From: Paenibacillus oryzae
GTDB taxonomy: Bacteria; Bacillota; Bacilli; Paenibacillales; Paenibacillaceae
NCBI RefSeq assembly: GCF_001675045.1
Contig: NZ_LYPA01000030.1
Coordinates: forward strand, 62,001 to 126,000
Length of the DNA stretch: 64,000 bases
Direction: 5' to 3'
Part shown: in pieces, positions 8,612-16,502 of the stretch
Position numbering within the stretch: position 1 is the first letter of the stretch
How the letters are laid out: each line of letters starts with the position of its first letter
Made by a program: the position numbers and the translations under genes
The notes under the pieces: generated by a model
Told to the model about the DNA's origin: nothing
The model's input: the letters and a program-made list of their open reading frames with translations, nothing else
Database searches by the model: none

Positions 8612-9610
8612 CTATCCGGCTCCTCCTCCTGCCCCGTCTTTTTCAAGCAGCGGTTCGATATGGCTGCGGATCAGCTCCATTCTATCTCTTGCCCGAGGCA
8701 TAAAAGTGGAAGTGACGGCAACAATCGTATGCTGTTCGGGATTGACATAAATAATATTCCCGCCGTCCCCCATAGCCGCATAACAGGTTTGATCCCCATC
8801 GTTAACAACCCACCACAAATAACCGTAGGGCTTGTCCCCCCAGCGGCTGCTTTCCCTTGTGCTGATCTCGATCCATTGGGCGGGCAAAATCGCCTCTCCG
8901 TTCCACATGCCGCCATTGCTGTACAATTGGCCGATTTTCGCCAAATCGCGAGCCGTTAAAGCAAGTCCCCATCCTCCCGTATGAATACCTTCGGGATCAA
9001 CGACCCACCCACTTGGTTGTCTCCCCTTGAGAAAAACAAAATAATCCTCCTTGCTTTTGATCTCCGCGCTGCGAGGCGCCTTGATCTCAAGCGGAGCAAA
9101 CAAATGCTCACTAGCAAAATCCAAAACGGACTGGCCGGTTGCATTCGCAAGAATCCCGGTCAAAATCTGGCATCCGACCGTCGTATACAGAAATTCGCCC
9201 GGATCTCTTTTTCCTCCGAGCAAGTCCAGCGCCGCTTTTGTCCAGTCGCTGCTTGAATACACCTTGGTATACGGCTCGGATTTAAATTTGTAAGGCGCGG
9301 TCATGGTCAAAAGATGGCTGATCGTTATACGCTGAATTGTTTTTTCCCCGCGCTTAGGAACGTAATCCGGAAAAAAGTCCAGCGCCCTCTGATGCACATC
9401 CCTGATATAGCCCTTGTGAATAGCGATTCCAATCAGAGCGGACACAATGCTTTTTGTGACAGATGCAATATGAATCGTATCGTCGGCGGTATAGCCATCC
9501 CCATATTTTTCATAACAGATGACGTCGTTTTTCATCACCACAATTCCCGCGATATTACTGTACTGATTCCCTATAAGCCGGTCCAATTGGACCTTTTTTC
9601 CGATGTTCAT
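8612..9610 (-). CDS. Serine hydrolase, beta-lactamase/class C PBP-like family
   Basis: 332 residues with the nucleophile motif SVTK near residue 50 (S-x-x-K) and a late HTGGWG motif near 210 standing for the KTG element. No signal peptide or membrane segment is seen, so it should be cytoplasmic or released; family members are mostly esterases or D-aminopeptidases of unknown substrate. ATG with AAAGGAGGGG upstream. Convergent with the nir operon, with no clear terminator between. Confidence 0.8.
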   Translation of the reverse strand: MNIGKKVQLDRLIGNQYSNIAGIVVMKNDVICYEKYGDGYTADDTIHIASVTKSIVSALIGIAIHKGYIRDVHQRALDFFPDYVPKRGEKTIQRITISHLLTMTAPYKFKSEPYTKVYSSSDWTKAALDLLGGKRDPGEFLYTTVGCQILTGILANATGQSVLDFASEHLFAPLEIKAPRSAEIKSKEDYFVFLKGRQPSGWVVDPEGIHTGGWGLALTARDLAKIGQLYSNGGMWNGEAILPAQWIEISTRESSRWGDKPYGYLWWVVNDGDQTCYAAMGDGGNIIYVNPEQHTIVAVTSTFMPRARDRMELIRSHIEPLLEKDGAGGGAG

Positions 9611-9702
9611 GATGCCCCTCCTTTATCGTTCAAAAATAACCATAATATGTTATAAAAAATAACACAATATCATTATTGTCCAAACGGGAGGGGATTTTCC
9701 CG

Positions 9703-11052
9703 CTATGATGAAACGAACTGGCTCAAAATGGCCTGTCCCTCGCTTTCAATCTTAATTAGCGCATCCTCTAATGTGCTGGTTCCTTCTATAACTTCCTCTA
9801 GCTTGGCGTTTCCAAAGGCATTAAACTGCTCATAAAAGGCATCAGGCAAATCATCGGAGCTGTAATAACGGCCATTGGGCTTTAATTTGTAAAAGGCTTC
9901 AATGTCGCGTCCGTACATATCCTTGCTATTTTGGATTCTCGTTAAAAGCGCAGGCGACGAATTTGATTTTATTTTGGCCAGCTCTTCGCCATTAATAAAT
10001 TTAATGAGCTCCCAGGCGGCGGCGGCATGCTGCGATTTGGCGTTAATGGAAAAAATCTGATTCAAATGAAAGGCCGTTGTTTCATCCGGGTTCAAAGGAT
10101 CTACCGGCATGGTCACAACCCCCCAATTAATGGGCTTATTGCTGCCGGAGGCTTGCTGCGCTTTCTCGATGTCGCTCGCCAGACTAATAGAGTCATACGT
10201 CATGGCAGCTTTGCCCTGCAAAAATAAATTGGACCCCACAATAAAATCCGCTTCCTCACTGAGCTTGTAGCGGGTCTGGATTTCCTGGCTCGTTTCCAGA
10301 AACAAGCTATTATTTTTGTAGCCCTGTATAACCTGCTCGAATACGGACCTCCAAAAGTCCGTATTCAATGTTATCTTTTTTTCTTTTGCGTTGTAAAAAT
10401 GGATGCCGCTCAAGTAGCCGATCCGTTTCGTCACAAAGTTAAACAAGCTGGCATTTTTGCCCTTGTAAAAGCCGTATACCGATTCGTTTCCATTAAAGCT
10501 TTGGCTTAGATGCAGCACATCCTGCCATGTCATATAATCGACAGGATAGCCTATTCTGGCCTGATCAAAAATATCCTTGTTGTAATAAAGCGCCGTATTT
10601 TGAAAGGTAGGCGCCAAGCCGTACAGATCTCCGTCACCACGCTTTTTGATTAAATCAATAACAGAAGGCAGCATCGACGACAGATCGTAGTTGTCCTCTT
10701 GAATCAGGGGGGACAGGTTCACCAGCTCGTTATTTTGCGCCAGCGCTTGCAAATCAATATCCCTAAGCAGAACGACGTCTGGCCCTTTGCTTAACATGTA
10801 TTCGCTAATGTTGTCCGCCGTGGAGTCTGTCCCGCCGTCAGGGGCATTGGAGTAATAGGTGATTGGCAAAACTTCAATTTCAATGCCGGGGTGTTTGGCT
10901 GCAAATAACTCGCCATAATCGCGATGAAACGTATTTTGATCGTAATAAACGACCTTCAGGGTTGCGTTCTCCACAATCTCTCTTTTACCGCTCTGACACG
11001 CGCCAAGCAGCAGCGACATGCTGATCGCCAAGCTTAATAGGCGTAAATTCAT
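9703..11052 (-). CDS. Extracellular solute-binding lipoprotein (ABC type-1 family)
   Basis: 449 residues. The lipobox LLLGACQS places the lipidated Cys near residue 18. The rest matches family 1 solute-binding proteins (VVYYDQNTF, LYGLAPTF, ALYYNKDIF, FLQGKAAMTYD, AAAWELIKFING). The start at 11052 is chosen because it begins the signal peptide and follows GGAGAGGGAGG; an upstream in-frame start would add a charged 37-residue extension. No permease or ATPase is adjacent, so it is an orphan binding protein; it lies downstream of the peptide cluster and may be co-transcribed, but a conserved repeat (11092-11149) separates it from the gene above. Confidence 0.82.
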   Translation of the reverse strand: MNLRLLSLAISMSLLLGACQSGKREIVENATLKVVYYDQNTFHRDYGELFAAKHPGIEIEVLPITYYSNAPDGGTDSTADNISEYMLSKGPDVVLLRDIDLQALAQNNELVNLSPLIQEDNYDLSSMLPSVIDLIKKRGDGDLYGLAPTFQNTALYYNKDIFDQARIGYPVDYMTWQDVLHLSQSFNGNESVYGFYKGKNASLFNFVTKRIGYLSGIHFYNAKEKKITLNTDFWRSVFEQVIQGYKNNSLFLETSQEIQTRYKLSEEADFIVGSNLFLQGKAAMTYDSISLASDIEKAQQASGSNKPINWGVVTMPVDPLNPDETTAFHLNQIFSINAKSQHAAAAWELIKFINGEELAKIKSNSSPALLTRIQNSKDMYGRDIEAFYKLKPNGRYYSSDDLPDAFYEQFNAFGNAKLEEVIEGTSTLEDALIKIESEGQAILSQFVSS

Positions 11053-11091
11053 GCCTTCCTCCCTCTCCTTGCAATAGCTATTACAGAACTT

Positions 11092-11149
11092 TTCACACGC
11101 CGGCCTCCACCGCCGAACTCTTTTGTTCAACTTGTATAGCTCTCTTTTA
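11092..11149 (-). repeat. Copy A of a dispersed repeat (GTTGAACAAAAGAG ... GTGTGAAAAGTTCT)
   Basis: Read on the minus strand: GCTATACAAGTTGAAC, then AAAAGAGTTCGGCGGTG, then GGCCGGCGTGTGAAAAGTTCT. The same string with a few changes and one indel occurs at 41360-41417, and a more diverged copy at 41537-41593. It lies about 40 bases upstream of the binding-protein start. Confidence 0.6.
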
Positions 11150-11531
11150 TAAACAACGGCCAAGTTGCTAATGTTGCTGTTTTGTCCAGAACCAATTTGA
11201 TAAAATAAACTCCGCTTTTTTCAACCATAAATCTCAGGTCCGCTATCGATTCGTTAAAATACGTTTTGGTTGGGTCTCCTTCAATATATATCTCGTTGGG
11301 CGGCGACGCATACAGCATATGGCCTTCCCGATCCTCTACGATGATGTTGATCACATAGGTTTTGTTAGGCTTGTGGGAAAGCTTTATCAAAATTTTGGAC
11401 AAAACGATGCTTGGATAGGCTTCAATAACCAGTGCATTCATAATATGAATAAGCGAAAGCGTCTTTTTTTCGTAGCTCGGCTCTATCTCTTCGCACAGTA
11501 CAATTTGTCCCGTTATATCGCAATCCATCAT
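11127..11531 (-). CDS. Small soluble protein of unknown function in the peptide cluster
   Basis: 134 residues, no signal peptide or membrane segment. It appears beta-rich, beginning with MMDCDITGQIVLC and containing an IVEDREGHMLYASPP stretch, vaguely like small DUF6941-type domains, but I cannot assign it firmly. Two adjacent ATGs at 11531/11528 follow AAGGGGG. It is the last clear member of the minus-strand run 15403 to 11127 and 41 bases below the membrane redoxin-like gene. An immunity or carrier role for the peptide would be guesswork. Confidence 0.6.
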   Translation of the reverse strand: MMDCDITGQIVLCEEIEPSYEKKTLSLIHIMNALVIEAYPSIVLSKILIKLSHKPNKTYVINIIVEDREGHMLYASPPNEIYIEGDPTKTYFNESIADLRFMVEKSGVYFIKLVLDKTATLATWPLFIKESYTS

Positions 11532-11572
11532 TCCAAATTCCCCCTTAGTTGAGCAAAGCCGTTAAGGCGGCG

Positions 11573-11980
11573 TTACACCGTTAACAATGCTTCCGCGTTG
11601 GTGCTGCTTATTATTTTTCCGCCCTCAAAGCGAAAAATGGTGTCGTTTATCCGAGGCATGCCGGCCAGCTCCTCCGGGCTAAATAAGCAGTGATTGGACC
11701 AGGTTTTTTTCTTTAGCTCAAAAAACCATTTCGGCGCATCCAGCACGATGGCGTATTGGTCCTTGCGGCCAGAGTCGGACATCACCCGATCGACCAGCTT
11801 GAGATGCTGATTGGAATACGCCAAAAACAGGACCCCTCTAATAGCGGGCTTATGCTTCGTTAAGGTCTGGATATGCCGGATCGTTTGCATCTGCAGGCTC
11901 CATACCATCCGCTTTTGCCGGACATTGACCAGCCACGCCATAAACGTTACAAACGCCAGTATGATCAATCCGTTATTCAA
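11573..11980 (-). CDS. Membrane-anchored thioredoxin-fold-like protein lacking CxxC (MauD-like)
   Basis: 135 residues. One N-terminal membrane segment (about 4-18), then a domain that can be read as a redoxin fold: GVLFLAYSNQHLKLVDRV near residue 48 lines up with the Lf-x2-TCpvC-x3-L active site strand of MauD-type redoxins, with Asn and Leu where the two cysteines would be. Overlaps the MauE-like gene by 8 bases, so tightly coupled. If the assignment is right it is a non-catalytic, possibly structural or chaperone redoxin. Confidence in the gene is higher than in the fold. Confidence 0.6.
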   Translation of the reverse strand: MNNGLIILAFVTFMAWLVNVRQKRMVWSLQMQTIRHIQTLTKHKPAIRGVLFLAYSNQHLKLVDRVMSDSGRKDQYAIVLDAPKWFFELKKKTWSNHCLFSPEELAGMPRINDTIFRFEGGKIISSTNAEALLTV

Positions 11981-12455
11981 TGGCCTTAACCCCCTTCAAT
12001 TGTTGATGGTTGGATCGTGCCTGCACAAGGAATAGAATCAAAACAAAGCTTAAAAAAACAAACGAGGATTCAACGGCAGACAAGAAGCTTCCGCCGGGAA
12101 CAACCGCAGCATTCAATAAAATGACGGCTGCCGCCGTTGTATTTCTGGCAATGGGCCGCCTGTTGAGCCAGCTCAGCTCGCCAAAGCAGGTACAGGATTG
12201 GACGCCGCTTTTTTTAATGTGCAGGACCAGAGCAAACAACAAAAGCAGACCAACAGCAAGCACTTCCTTCAACGGCCCCTTGTTATGGAATAAAAACAAA
12301 CCCGCAATAACCCATTCCAGAGCCAAAAAAAGATAGGCGGCAAGCGGCGCAAGCCTGCGGGGAATGACGTTGTAGGTCATAATTTCATACTTGAATTCGC
12401 TTATGTTTTGCATTTTCATATAACAGGCCAGAAAAAAGAAAAACGCAATCAGCAC
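11973..12455 (-). CDS. MauE/DoxX-like redox-associated membrane protein
   Basis: Four predicted membrane segments with the MauE pattern: ACYMKMQNISEFKYEIMTYN after the first helix, LAPLAAYLFLALEWVIAG in the second, and a loop CTCFGELSWLNRRPIARN giving the C-x-C-F-G...RN signature. MauE helps MauD form the disulfides of the methylamine dehydrogenase light chain. The start is doubtful: GTG at 12455 cuts into the first helix and has no ribosome site, whereas the frame stays open upstream to about 12526 with a good AAGGAG near 12484 but no ATG/GTG/TTG after it. Translation from a rare start is possible. Confidence 0.75.
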   Translation of the reverse strand: MLIAFFFFLACYMKMQNISEFKYEIMTYNVIPRRLAPLAAYLFLALEWVIAGLFLFHNKGPLKEVLAVGLLLLFALVLHIKKSGVQSCTCFGELSWLNRRPIARNTTAAAVILLNAAVVPGGSFLSAVESSFVFLSFVLILFLVQARSNHQQLKGVKAIE

Positions 12456-12514
12456 ATGAATGATAGATTGGATGACTATCCACTCCTTCGGAGCCCAATA
12501 GCGGACAACCTTTA

Positions 12515-12946
12515 CTAGATTCCCAGCTCTTTAAACGTTTTTTCGTCTTGTATCATTCCGCCGGTCACAACCTTGCTCTTGGCGTCAATGACATAAATAT
12601 ACGGCGTATGCTGCACTCGAAAAACACCTGAGAAATCTTCCTCCGTTGCGGTTACAAGGGGAAAAGGAAAATGAAAATGCTCTCCGATTTCCCGGTTTTC
12701 CTCCTCCTGGCCGCAGCTTGCCAAAACAAATTGCCCGTCAAATCTCCCGGCTATATCGTTTAGCTTAGGCAACAGGTCGATACACCTCATGCAGGACAAC
12801 GATATGAAGCAGATGAGAAGGGAGCCTCCGGGATGCGCGCCAAGCTGAAGCCGCTCATAAGGAAAGGACTCCGACGGGGCGAATGGAACCACATCCGTAT
12901 TTTCAACCACTTTGCTCAGCAAAAAATCAAATTTGGAACTACTCAT
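12515..12946 (-). CDS. Thioredoxin-like protein with CxxC (CMRC)
   Basis: 143 residues, no signal peptide or membrane segment. Redoxin fold: LLICFISLSCMRCIDLLPKL near residues 43-62 holds the CMRC active site and HTPYIYVID near 113 the cis-Pro loop. Its start overlaps the ABC transporter stop by four bases (ATGA), so it is coupled to the exporter. Together with the MauE-like protein it should exchange electrons with cysteine substrates; a reductant or oxidant for the cluster peptide is the obvious inference. Confidence 0.75.
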   Translation of the reverse strand: MSSSKFDFLLSKVVENTDVVPFAPSESFPYERLQLGAHPGGSLLICFISLSCMRCIDLLPKLNDIAGRFDGQFVLASCGQEEENREIGEHFHFPFPLVTATEEDFSGVFRVQHTPYIYVIDAKSKVVTGGMIQDEKTFKELGI

Positions 12947-14676
12947 GCGGGAACCGCTCCTTCGCTCATTTTTTCATCAAACATCAGCTTATACTCCGGC
13001 ACGCTTCTATACAGCTCCTCGTGGGTGCCGATCCCCCCGATTTTGCCCTTGTCCATAAAAACAATTTTGTCCGCATATTGCCCCATATAGAGCTGGTGAG
13101 TGATCAGAATCGTCGTTAATCCTTTTCGTTGGTGAATGATATGATTCAATAGTGAAATCTCGGCCTGGGGGTCCAAAGAAGCCGTTGCTTCATCCAGCAC
13201 CAAAAACGGCCGATTGGCATACAGAGCCCTCGCAATGGCAATCCTCTGCCACTGTCCTCCGGAAAGCTGCTGCGAGCCCATAAATTCATTCCCCAGCCGG
13301 GCATCGTAATCCACCTCGGGAAGCAAATCAAAGCTTGGGCCGCCATATCTGCGCCTCAGCTCGGCTTCTTCCACAGGGCCAAAAGCTACATTTTCCTTCA
13401 AGCTGAACGGATATTTGATATAGTCCTGATTAACGGCTGACATATTGTTGTAGATGCTTTCCCGATTAAGTCTGGCGCTGTCGATTCCGTTGTAGAGCAG
13501 GCTGTTTTCGCCCACCTCGTGAAGCCCCAGAATAACTTTGCCTAATGTTGATTTGCCTGATCCGTTGCTCCCGGCAATAACAATGATTTCGCCTAAGGAA
13601 ATATCCAGATTAATAGCCTCCAGCGTAAGCTCCTTTCTGGCGGGATAGCTAAAATTCAAATCCACGAGCGAAATGCTCTCAATGCTGCCGATTTTTGGCT
13701 GCTCCTCATTACGGGAAAACTGATAGTGGGCCAAAAAATCCTTCAGCTTGTTTTTGATCAGGCTTGCCTGCTTCAAAACGCCAACGTTTATAACAATGGA
13801 GTTCATGCTGGCCTCCAGCGCCGTAACCGCCACCCCGATGGACACATATTCGCCAATTGAAAGCGCTCCCTTAATAAAGCTGGCAATGAGAAAAAATTGA
13901 ATCAGCACATAACGGATAGGGCCGATGCTGCTCATTAACATTCTTGCTTTAACTTCCTTGAGCTTGAATCTGAGCGTTGTTTGGATAAGCTCATTAGACG
14001 ATTTCAGCCATTTGTTATATAGAAACGTTTTGGTTTGAAACAGCAAAACCTCTTTTTGATAATCCGGCGTAATTAAAACATCGTATACGCTTCCGCTTTC
14101 CCGCTGAAGCTGAATCGTGGATTGGCTGAATTTTTCGGTTAGCTTGCTTCGTTTATTTTCAAAGAAAAAGGTTGGCAGCAGCGTGGCGAGCAAAACAAAA
14201 ACAACCATTTTGTTAAAATTAAAAATAACGACCGAATACGTGCCCAACAAAAGGAGCTGGTTGCTAATAGATGATAAAGAGGGGATTAATCTCGAAAAGG
14301 TTTGAATGGCATTTCGCAAGTACCCGATTTCGTTCCGATAAGCAGGGGTTTCAATAGCGGTTATCGTTTTGGGCCGGACGTAATCGGCAAGCAGGGTATT
14401 CAGCCGCTGCGTCGTCTTATTCGACACTAGCTGCTCCACGTACATATTGGTGTGCTGAAGCGCCACCTGCAGCAGCTTAATGAGCAGAATGGCCAGCAAA
14501 ATAAAGGCGAGATCGGCTATCCCCCTGGCGTCCACAAATTCATCCACAAGACGCTTGGTCAAAATAAGCGAATAACCGGATATAAGCGAAAGACCGATGC
14601 CAAGCGCAAGCGAAGAAAGCATATACTTGACCTGACCCGACATCATATATTTTACAATGGCTTTGTAGCTAATCAT
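12943..14676 (-). CDS. ABC exporter, fused membrane and ATPase domains, no peptidase domain
   Basis: About 577 residues. N-terminal six-helix membrane domain (to about 325) and ATPase domain with Walker A GSNGSGKST near 367, signature LSGGQWQRIAIARAL near 470 and Walker B FLVLDEATASLD near 490. No N-terminal C39 peptidase, so a substrate peptide would be exported without leader cleavage by this protein. ATG at 14676 overlaps the stop of the thioredoxin gene; in-frame ATG 14691 and TTG 14694 are alternatives with no better ribosome site. Context makes the eight-cysteine peptide its likely substrate. Confidence 0.85.
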   Translation of the reverse strand: MISYKAIVKYMMSGQVKYMLSSLALGIGLSLISGYSLILTKRLVDEFVDARGIADLAFILLAILLIKLLQVALQHTNMYVEQLVSNKTTQRLNTLLADYVRPKTITAIETPAYRNEIGYLRNAIQTFSRLIPSLSSISNQLLLLGTYSVVIFNFNKMVVFVLLATLLPTFFFENKRSKLTEKFSQSTIQLQRESGSVYDVLITPDYQKEVLLFQTKTFLYNKWLKSSNELIQTTLRFKLKEVKARMLMSSIGPIRYVLIQFFLIASFIKGALSIGEYVSIGVAVTALEASMNSIVINVGVLKQASLIKNKLKDFLAHYQFSRNEEQPKIGSIESISLVDLNFSYPARKELTLEAINLDISLGEIIVIAGSNGSGKSTLGKVILGLHEVGENSLLYNGIDSARLNRESIYNNMSAVNQDYIKYPFSLKENVAFGPVEEAELRRRYGGPSFDLLPEVDYDARLGNEFMGSQQLSGGQWQRIAIARALYANRPFLVLDEATASLDPQAEISLLNHIIHQRKGLTTILITHQLYMGQYADKIVFMDKGKIGGIGTHEELYRSVPEYKLMFDEKMSEGAVPA

Positions 14677-15157
14677 TGCGCTCACGTCCATCAATCAAGG
14701 ACAAAAAAGGTCTTAAAGCCGAATAAAAGGTTTCCACGCTTTCGCAGTTATAGCTTGTGACAACCTGCCCCTTTGCATTGATGCCGTAGCTCCACGGATA
14801 CATTTTGACGCCTATTGCAGTGCCCATCTCCTTACGGGCATAGGGCAAAAAGACAACCTTATGATAAAAGAGCTCATCCAGTGTTGCTATGGTCCGCTCG
14901 TCGCCGTCAATCAAGACAACGATATTTAATCCGGGCTTTTCCGATACAACAGTCTCCATTGCGTTCAAGGCGTCGATGCAGGACTTGCAGCTCGTGCTGA
15001 TAAACGTCAAAATCATATAGTCCTTGATATAGGAGTAAAGCGGCTTTGCGACACCATGCGCCATGACTTGCACATTGGGCAGATGGTTTCCAACCAGCAG
15101 CGTATTGCTTATATTTTTGAAAAACCTTCTATGACTAAAGTCAGCGGTGACCGTCAT
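14669..15157 (-). CDS. Thioredoxin-like protein with CxxC (CKSC)
   Basis: 162 residues. Redoxin-type domain: ILTFISTSCKSCIDALNAM near residues 48-66 holds CKSC, and MYPWSYGINAKGQVV near 119 is the cis-Pro region and following strand. An N-terminal GNHLPNVQV segment resembles the entry to MauD/TlpA domains, but there is no membrane anchor. First gene after the cysteine-rich peptide and overlapping the exporter gene, so probably part of its maturation set. ATG at 15157 with GGGGGG upstream. Confidence 0.75.
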   Translation of the reverse strand: MTVTADFSHRRFFKNISNTLLVGNHLPNVQVMAHGVAKPLYSYIKDYMILTFISTSCKSCIDALNAMETVVSEKPGLNIVVLIDGDERTIATLDELFYHKVVFLPYARKEMGTAIGVKMYPWSYGINAKGQVVTSYNCESVETFYSALRPFLSLIDGRERND

Positions 15158-15189
15158 TTGGATTTCCCCCCATCCACATAGTGATGATC

Positions 15190-15212
15190 CCTATCCGGCA
15201 ATAGGATAGGGA
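15190..15212 (-). terminator. Hairpin between the peptide gene and the rest of its operon
   Basis: CCCTATCC and GGATAGGG form a perfect 8-base stem directly after the peptide stop, without a T tract on the minus strand. A weak or partial terminator or RNA stabiliser here would let the peptide be made in excess over the downstream enzymes, as is common for peptide operons. The role is inferred. Confidence 0.5.
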
Positions 15213-15226
15213 CCATAAACAGCTTT

Positions 15227-15403
15227 TTATCCGCAGCAGTCAATCCATGTGCTTGCGTACCAGCTGCATTCCGTGTGACCGCCAGGGTATTGACAGCGCT
15301 TGTAGGAATGCATGTAGTAGTTCTGCCAGCCTTGGCAACCATCGGAGCAGGAATACGTGTTGTCGCATTCCCCAATAGAGTTGCTTCCTGTAGGACATGC
15401 CAT
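15227..15403 (-). CDS. 58-residue cysteine-rich peptide, miniature methylamine-dehydrogenase light-chain-like
   Basis: A short gene with an excellent ribosome site (AAAGGAGG, 7 bases before ATG 15403). The product has eight cysteines at positions 3, 13, 19, 23, 37, 46, 56 and 57, three tryptophans and no signal peptide. It starts MACPTGSNS and ends PGGHTECSWYASTWIDCCG. From memory, the light chain MauA has PGT...SWVAS, which includes the tryptophan (Trp57) that becomes the TTQ cofactor, and later YRDCCG; the end of this peptide matches both. With MauE- and redoxin-like genes downstream, a disulfide-rich exported peptide is likely. Enzyme subunit, bacteriocin and signal are all open. Confidence 0.75.
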   Translation of the reverse strand: MACPTGSNSIGECDNTYSCSDGCQGWQNYYMHSYKRCQYPGGHTECSWYASTWIDCCG

Positions 15404-15492
15404 AATCTCTACCTCCTTTAAATTTACATTTTAACTACACATTAAATATAAAACCTTCTTTTGCTAGTGTGAATAAAGTCTCTCTAAACTTT

Positions 15493-16158
15493 TCATAAAT
15501 TTACGTATTTCATAACCTGGCCATGTCCGTCTTCCCGGAACATAAAGCCCCCTCCCTTTCTCGTTAGCAAAAATTTGGGGTTGCAAGGGTCCTCCTCCAG
15601 CTTGCTTCTAATTTTTTTAATAGTCATGTATACGTTTGCATCTTCGGCTTTGTCGTTCCAGATATCCCGAATAAGCTCCTCTTTATAAACGATTTTGTTT
15701 TTTTTGATATAGAGATACTCCAGCACCTGCGCTTCTCTTCTGCTCAATTCAATCCTTACGCCGCCCTTGCAAATGATCCGGTTACAATAATCGACAGTAA
15801 CATCCAAATCGCTTGCGCCGCCAATGTCCTGCAGGGCGCTTCTGTGCAGAAGCGTGATGGGGTCGCAGAGCAGGGTGATGCCAAGCTTTTCGATTTTTCT
15901 TTTGTCTTCGCTGCAATAGCTCGACAGCACTACATATATAGGAATACCCGATGCCATCTGGCATACACGTTTCATTTTGTTAAATTCATCCTGGTTAAAG
16001 CTTGACCACAACATAAAAATAGAGTTCAGATTGCTTAACAGTTTTTCATACAGCTGCGATTCGTTAAGGATGCATGTGACGGTATAGCCCATTTTCGAAA
16101 GTTCATACGAATAATAACTTGATTTGATGTATTCATCAGACCATACGAGAACTTTCAA
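15493..16158 (-). CDS. OmpR/PhoB-type winged-helix regulator with degenerate receiver
   Basis: 221 residues. C-terminal OmpR-type DNA-binding domain (about 125-212: VRIELSRREAQVLEYLYIKKN, then DANVYMTIKKIRSKLEEDP and LTRKGGGFMF). The N-terminal 110 residues have receiver topology, but the central strand reads SIFMLWSSF with no phosphoacceptor Asp, so it is probably not a normal response regulator; no histidine kinase is adjacent. Located 89 bases upstream of the cysteine-rich peptide gene on the same strand and therefore its likely regulator. ATG with a GGGGGGAGG site. Confidence 0.82.
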   Translation of the reverse strand: MKVLVWSDEYIKSSYYSYELSKMGYTVTCILNESQLYEKLLSNLNSIFMLWSSFNQDEFNKMKRVCQMASGIPIYVVLSSYCSEDKRKIEKLGITLLCDPITLLHRSALQDIGGASDLDVTVDYCNRIICKGGVRIELSRREAQVLEYLYIKKNKIVYKEELIRDIWNDKAEDANVYMTIKKIRSKLEEDPCNPKFLLTRKGGGFMFREDGHGQVMKYVNL

Positions 16159-16502
16159 TCATAATCCTCCCCCCAGCTTTGCGAATTTTAGTTGCAGAAC
16201 ACCGCTCATTGGAAACTTTTTGAAATTTGCTTTACAGGTAATATTTTAACATCGTTACTAAAATTGTAAACCGAGTTTTTGTCAAATTGTGATGTAAATT
16301 ACAAAAAACGAGGCGTTGTCAAAGGCATACCAAGGTAGAAATATGGAAATCTATTGGACTTTAGCTCACTATTCGCCTCATCCTGTCAAACGCCAACCCT
16401 CCAGCATTTTAAAGACTGCGCCTGCCGTTTGGCTGTCATTCGTTTGACGGCCATTACTAAAAAGCCCTCAAAAACGTTTAGTACGCTTTTGAGGGCTAGG
16501 GC
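16159..16502. other. AT-rich intergenic region upstream of the wHTH regulator
   Basis: No gene seen. On the minus strand TTGACA (16280-16285) and TTTAGT (16257-16262), spaced by 17, form a plausible promoter giving a leader of about 90 bases before the regulator at 16158. The right end holds the terminator of the GNAT gene (16463-16497). The region is clearly richer in A and T than the flanking genes. Confidence 0.45.
16463..16497 (-). terminator. Rho-independent terminator of the GNAT gene
   Basis: AGCCCTCAAAA pairs perfectly with TTTTGAGGGCT (11 bases); on the minus strand the stem is followed by TTTTTAGT. It lies six bases beyond the stop of the gene at 16503-17402. Confidence 0.85.

Noticed and set aside
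9703..11163. Longer form of the binding protein from 11163
   Set aside because: The added 37 residues are basic and precede a normal lipoprotein signal peptide; the ATG at 11052 has the ribosome site.
15154..15375. 73-codon frame MGNATTRIPAP overlapping the peptide gene
   Set aside because: It is the shifted frame of the peptide gene; the frame with AAAGGAGG and eight cysteines is the convincing one.
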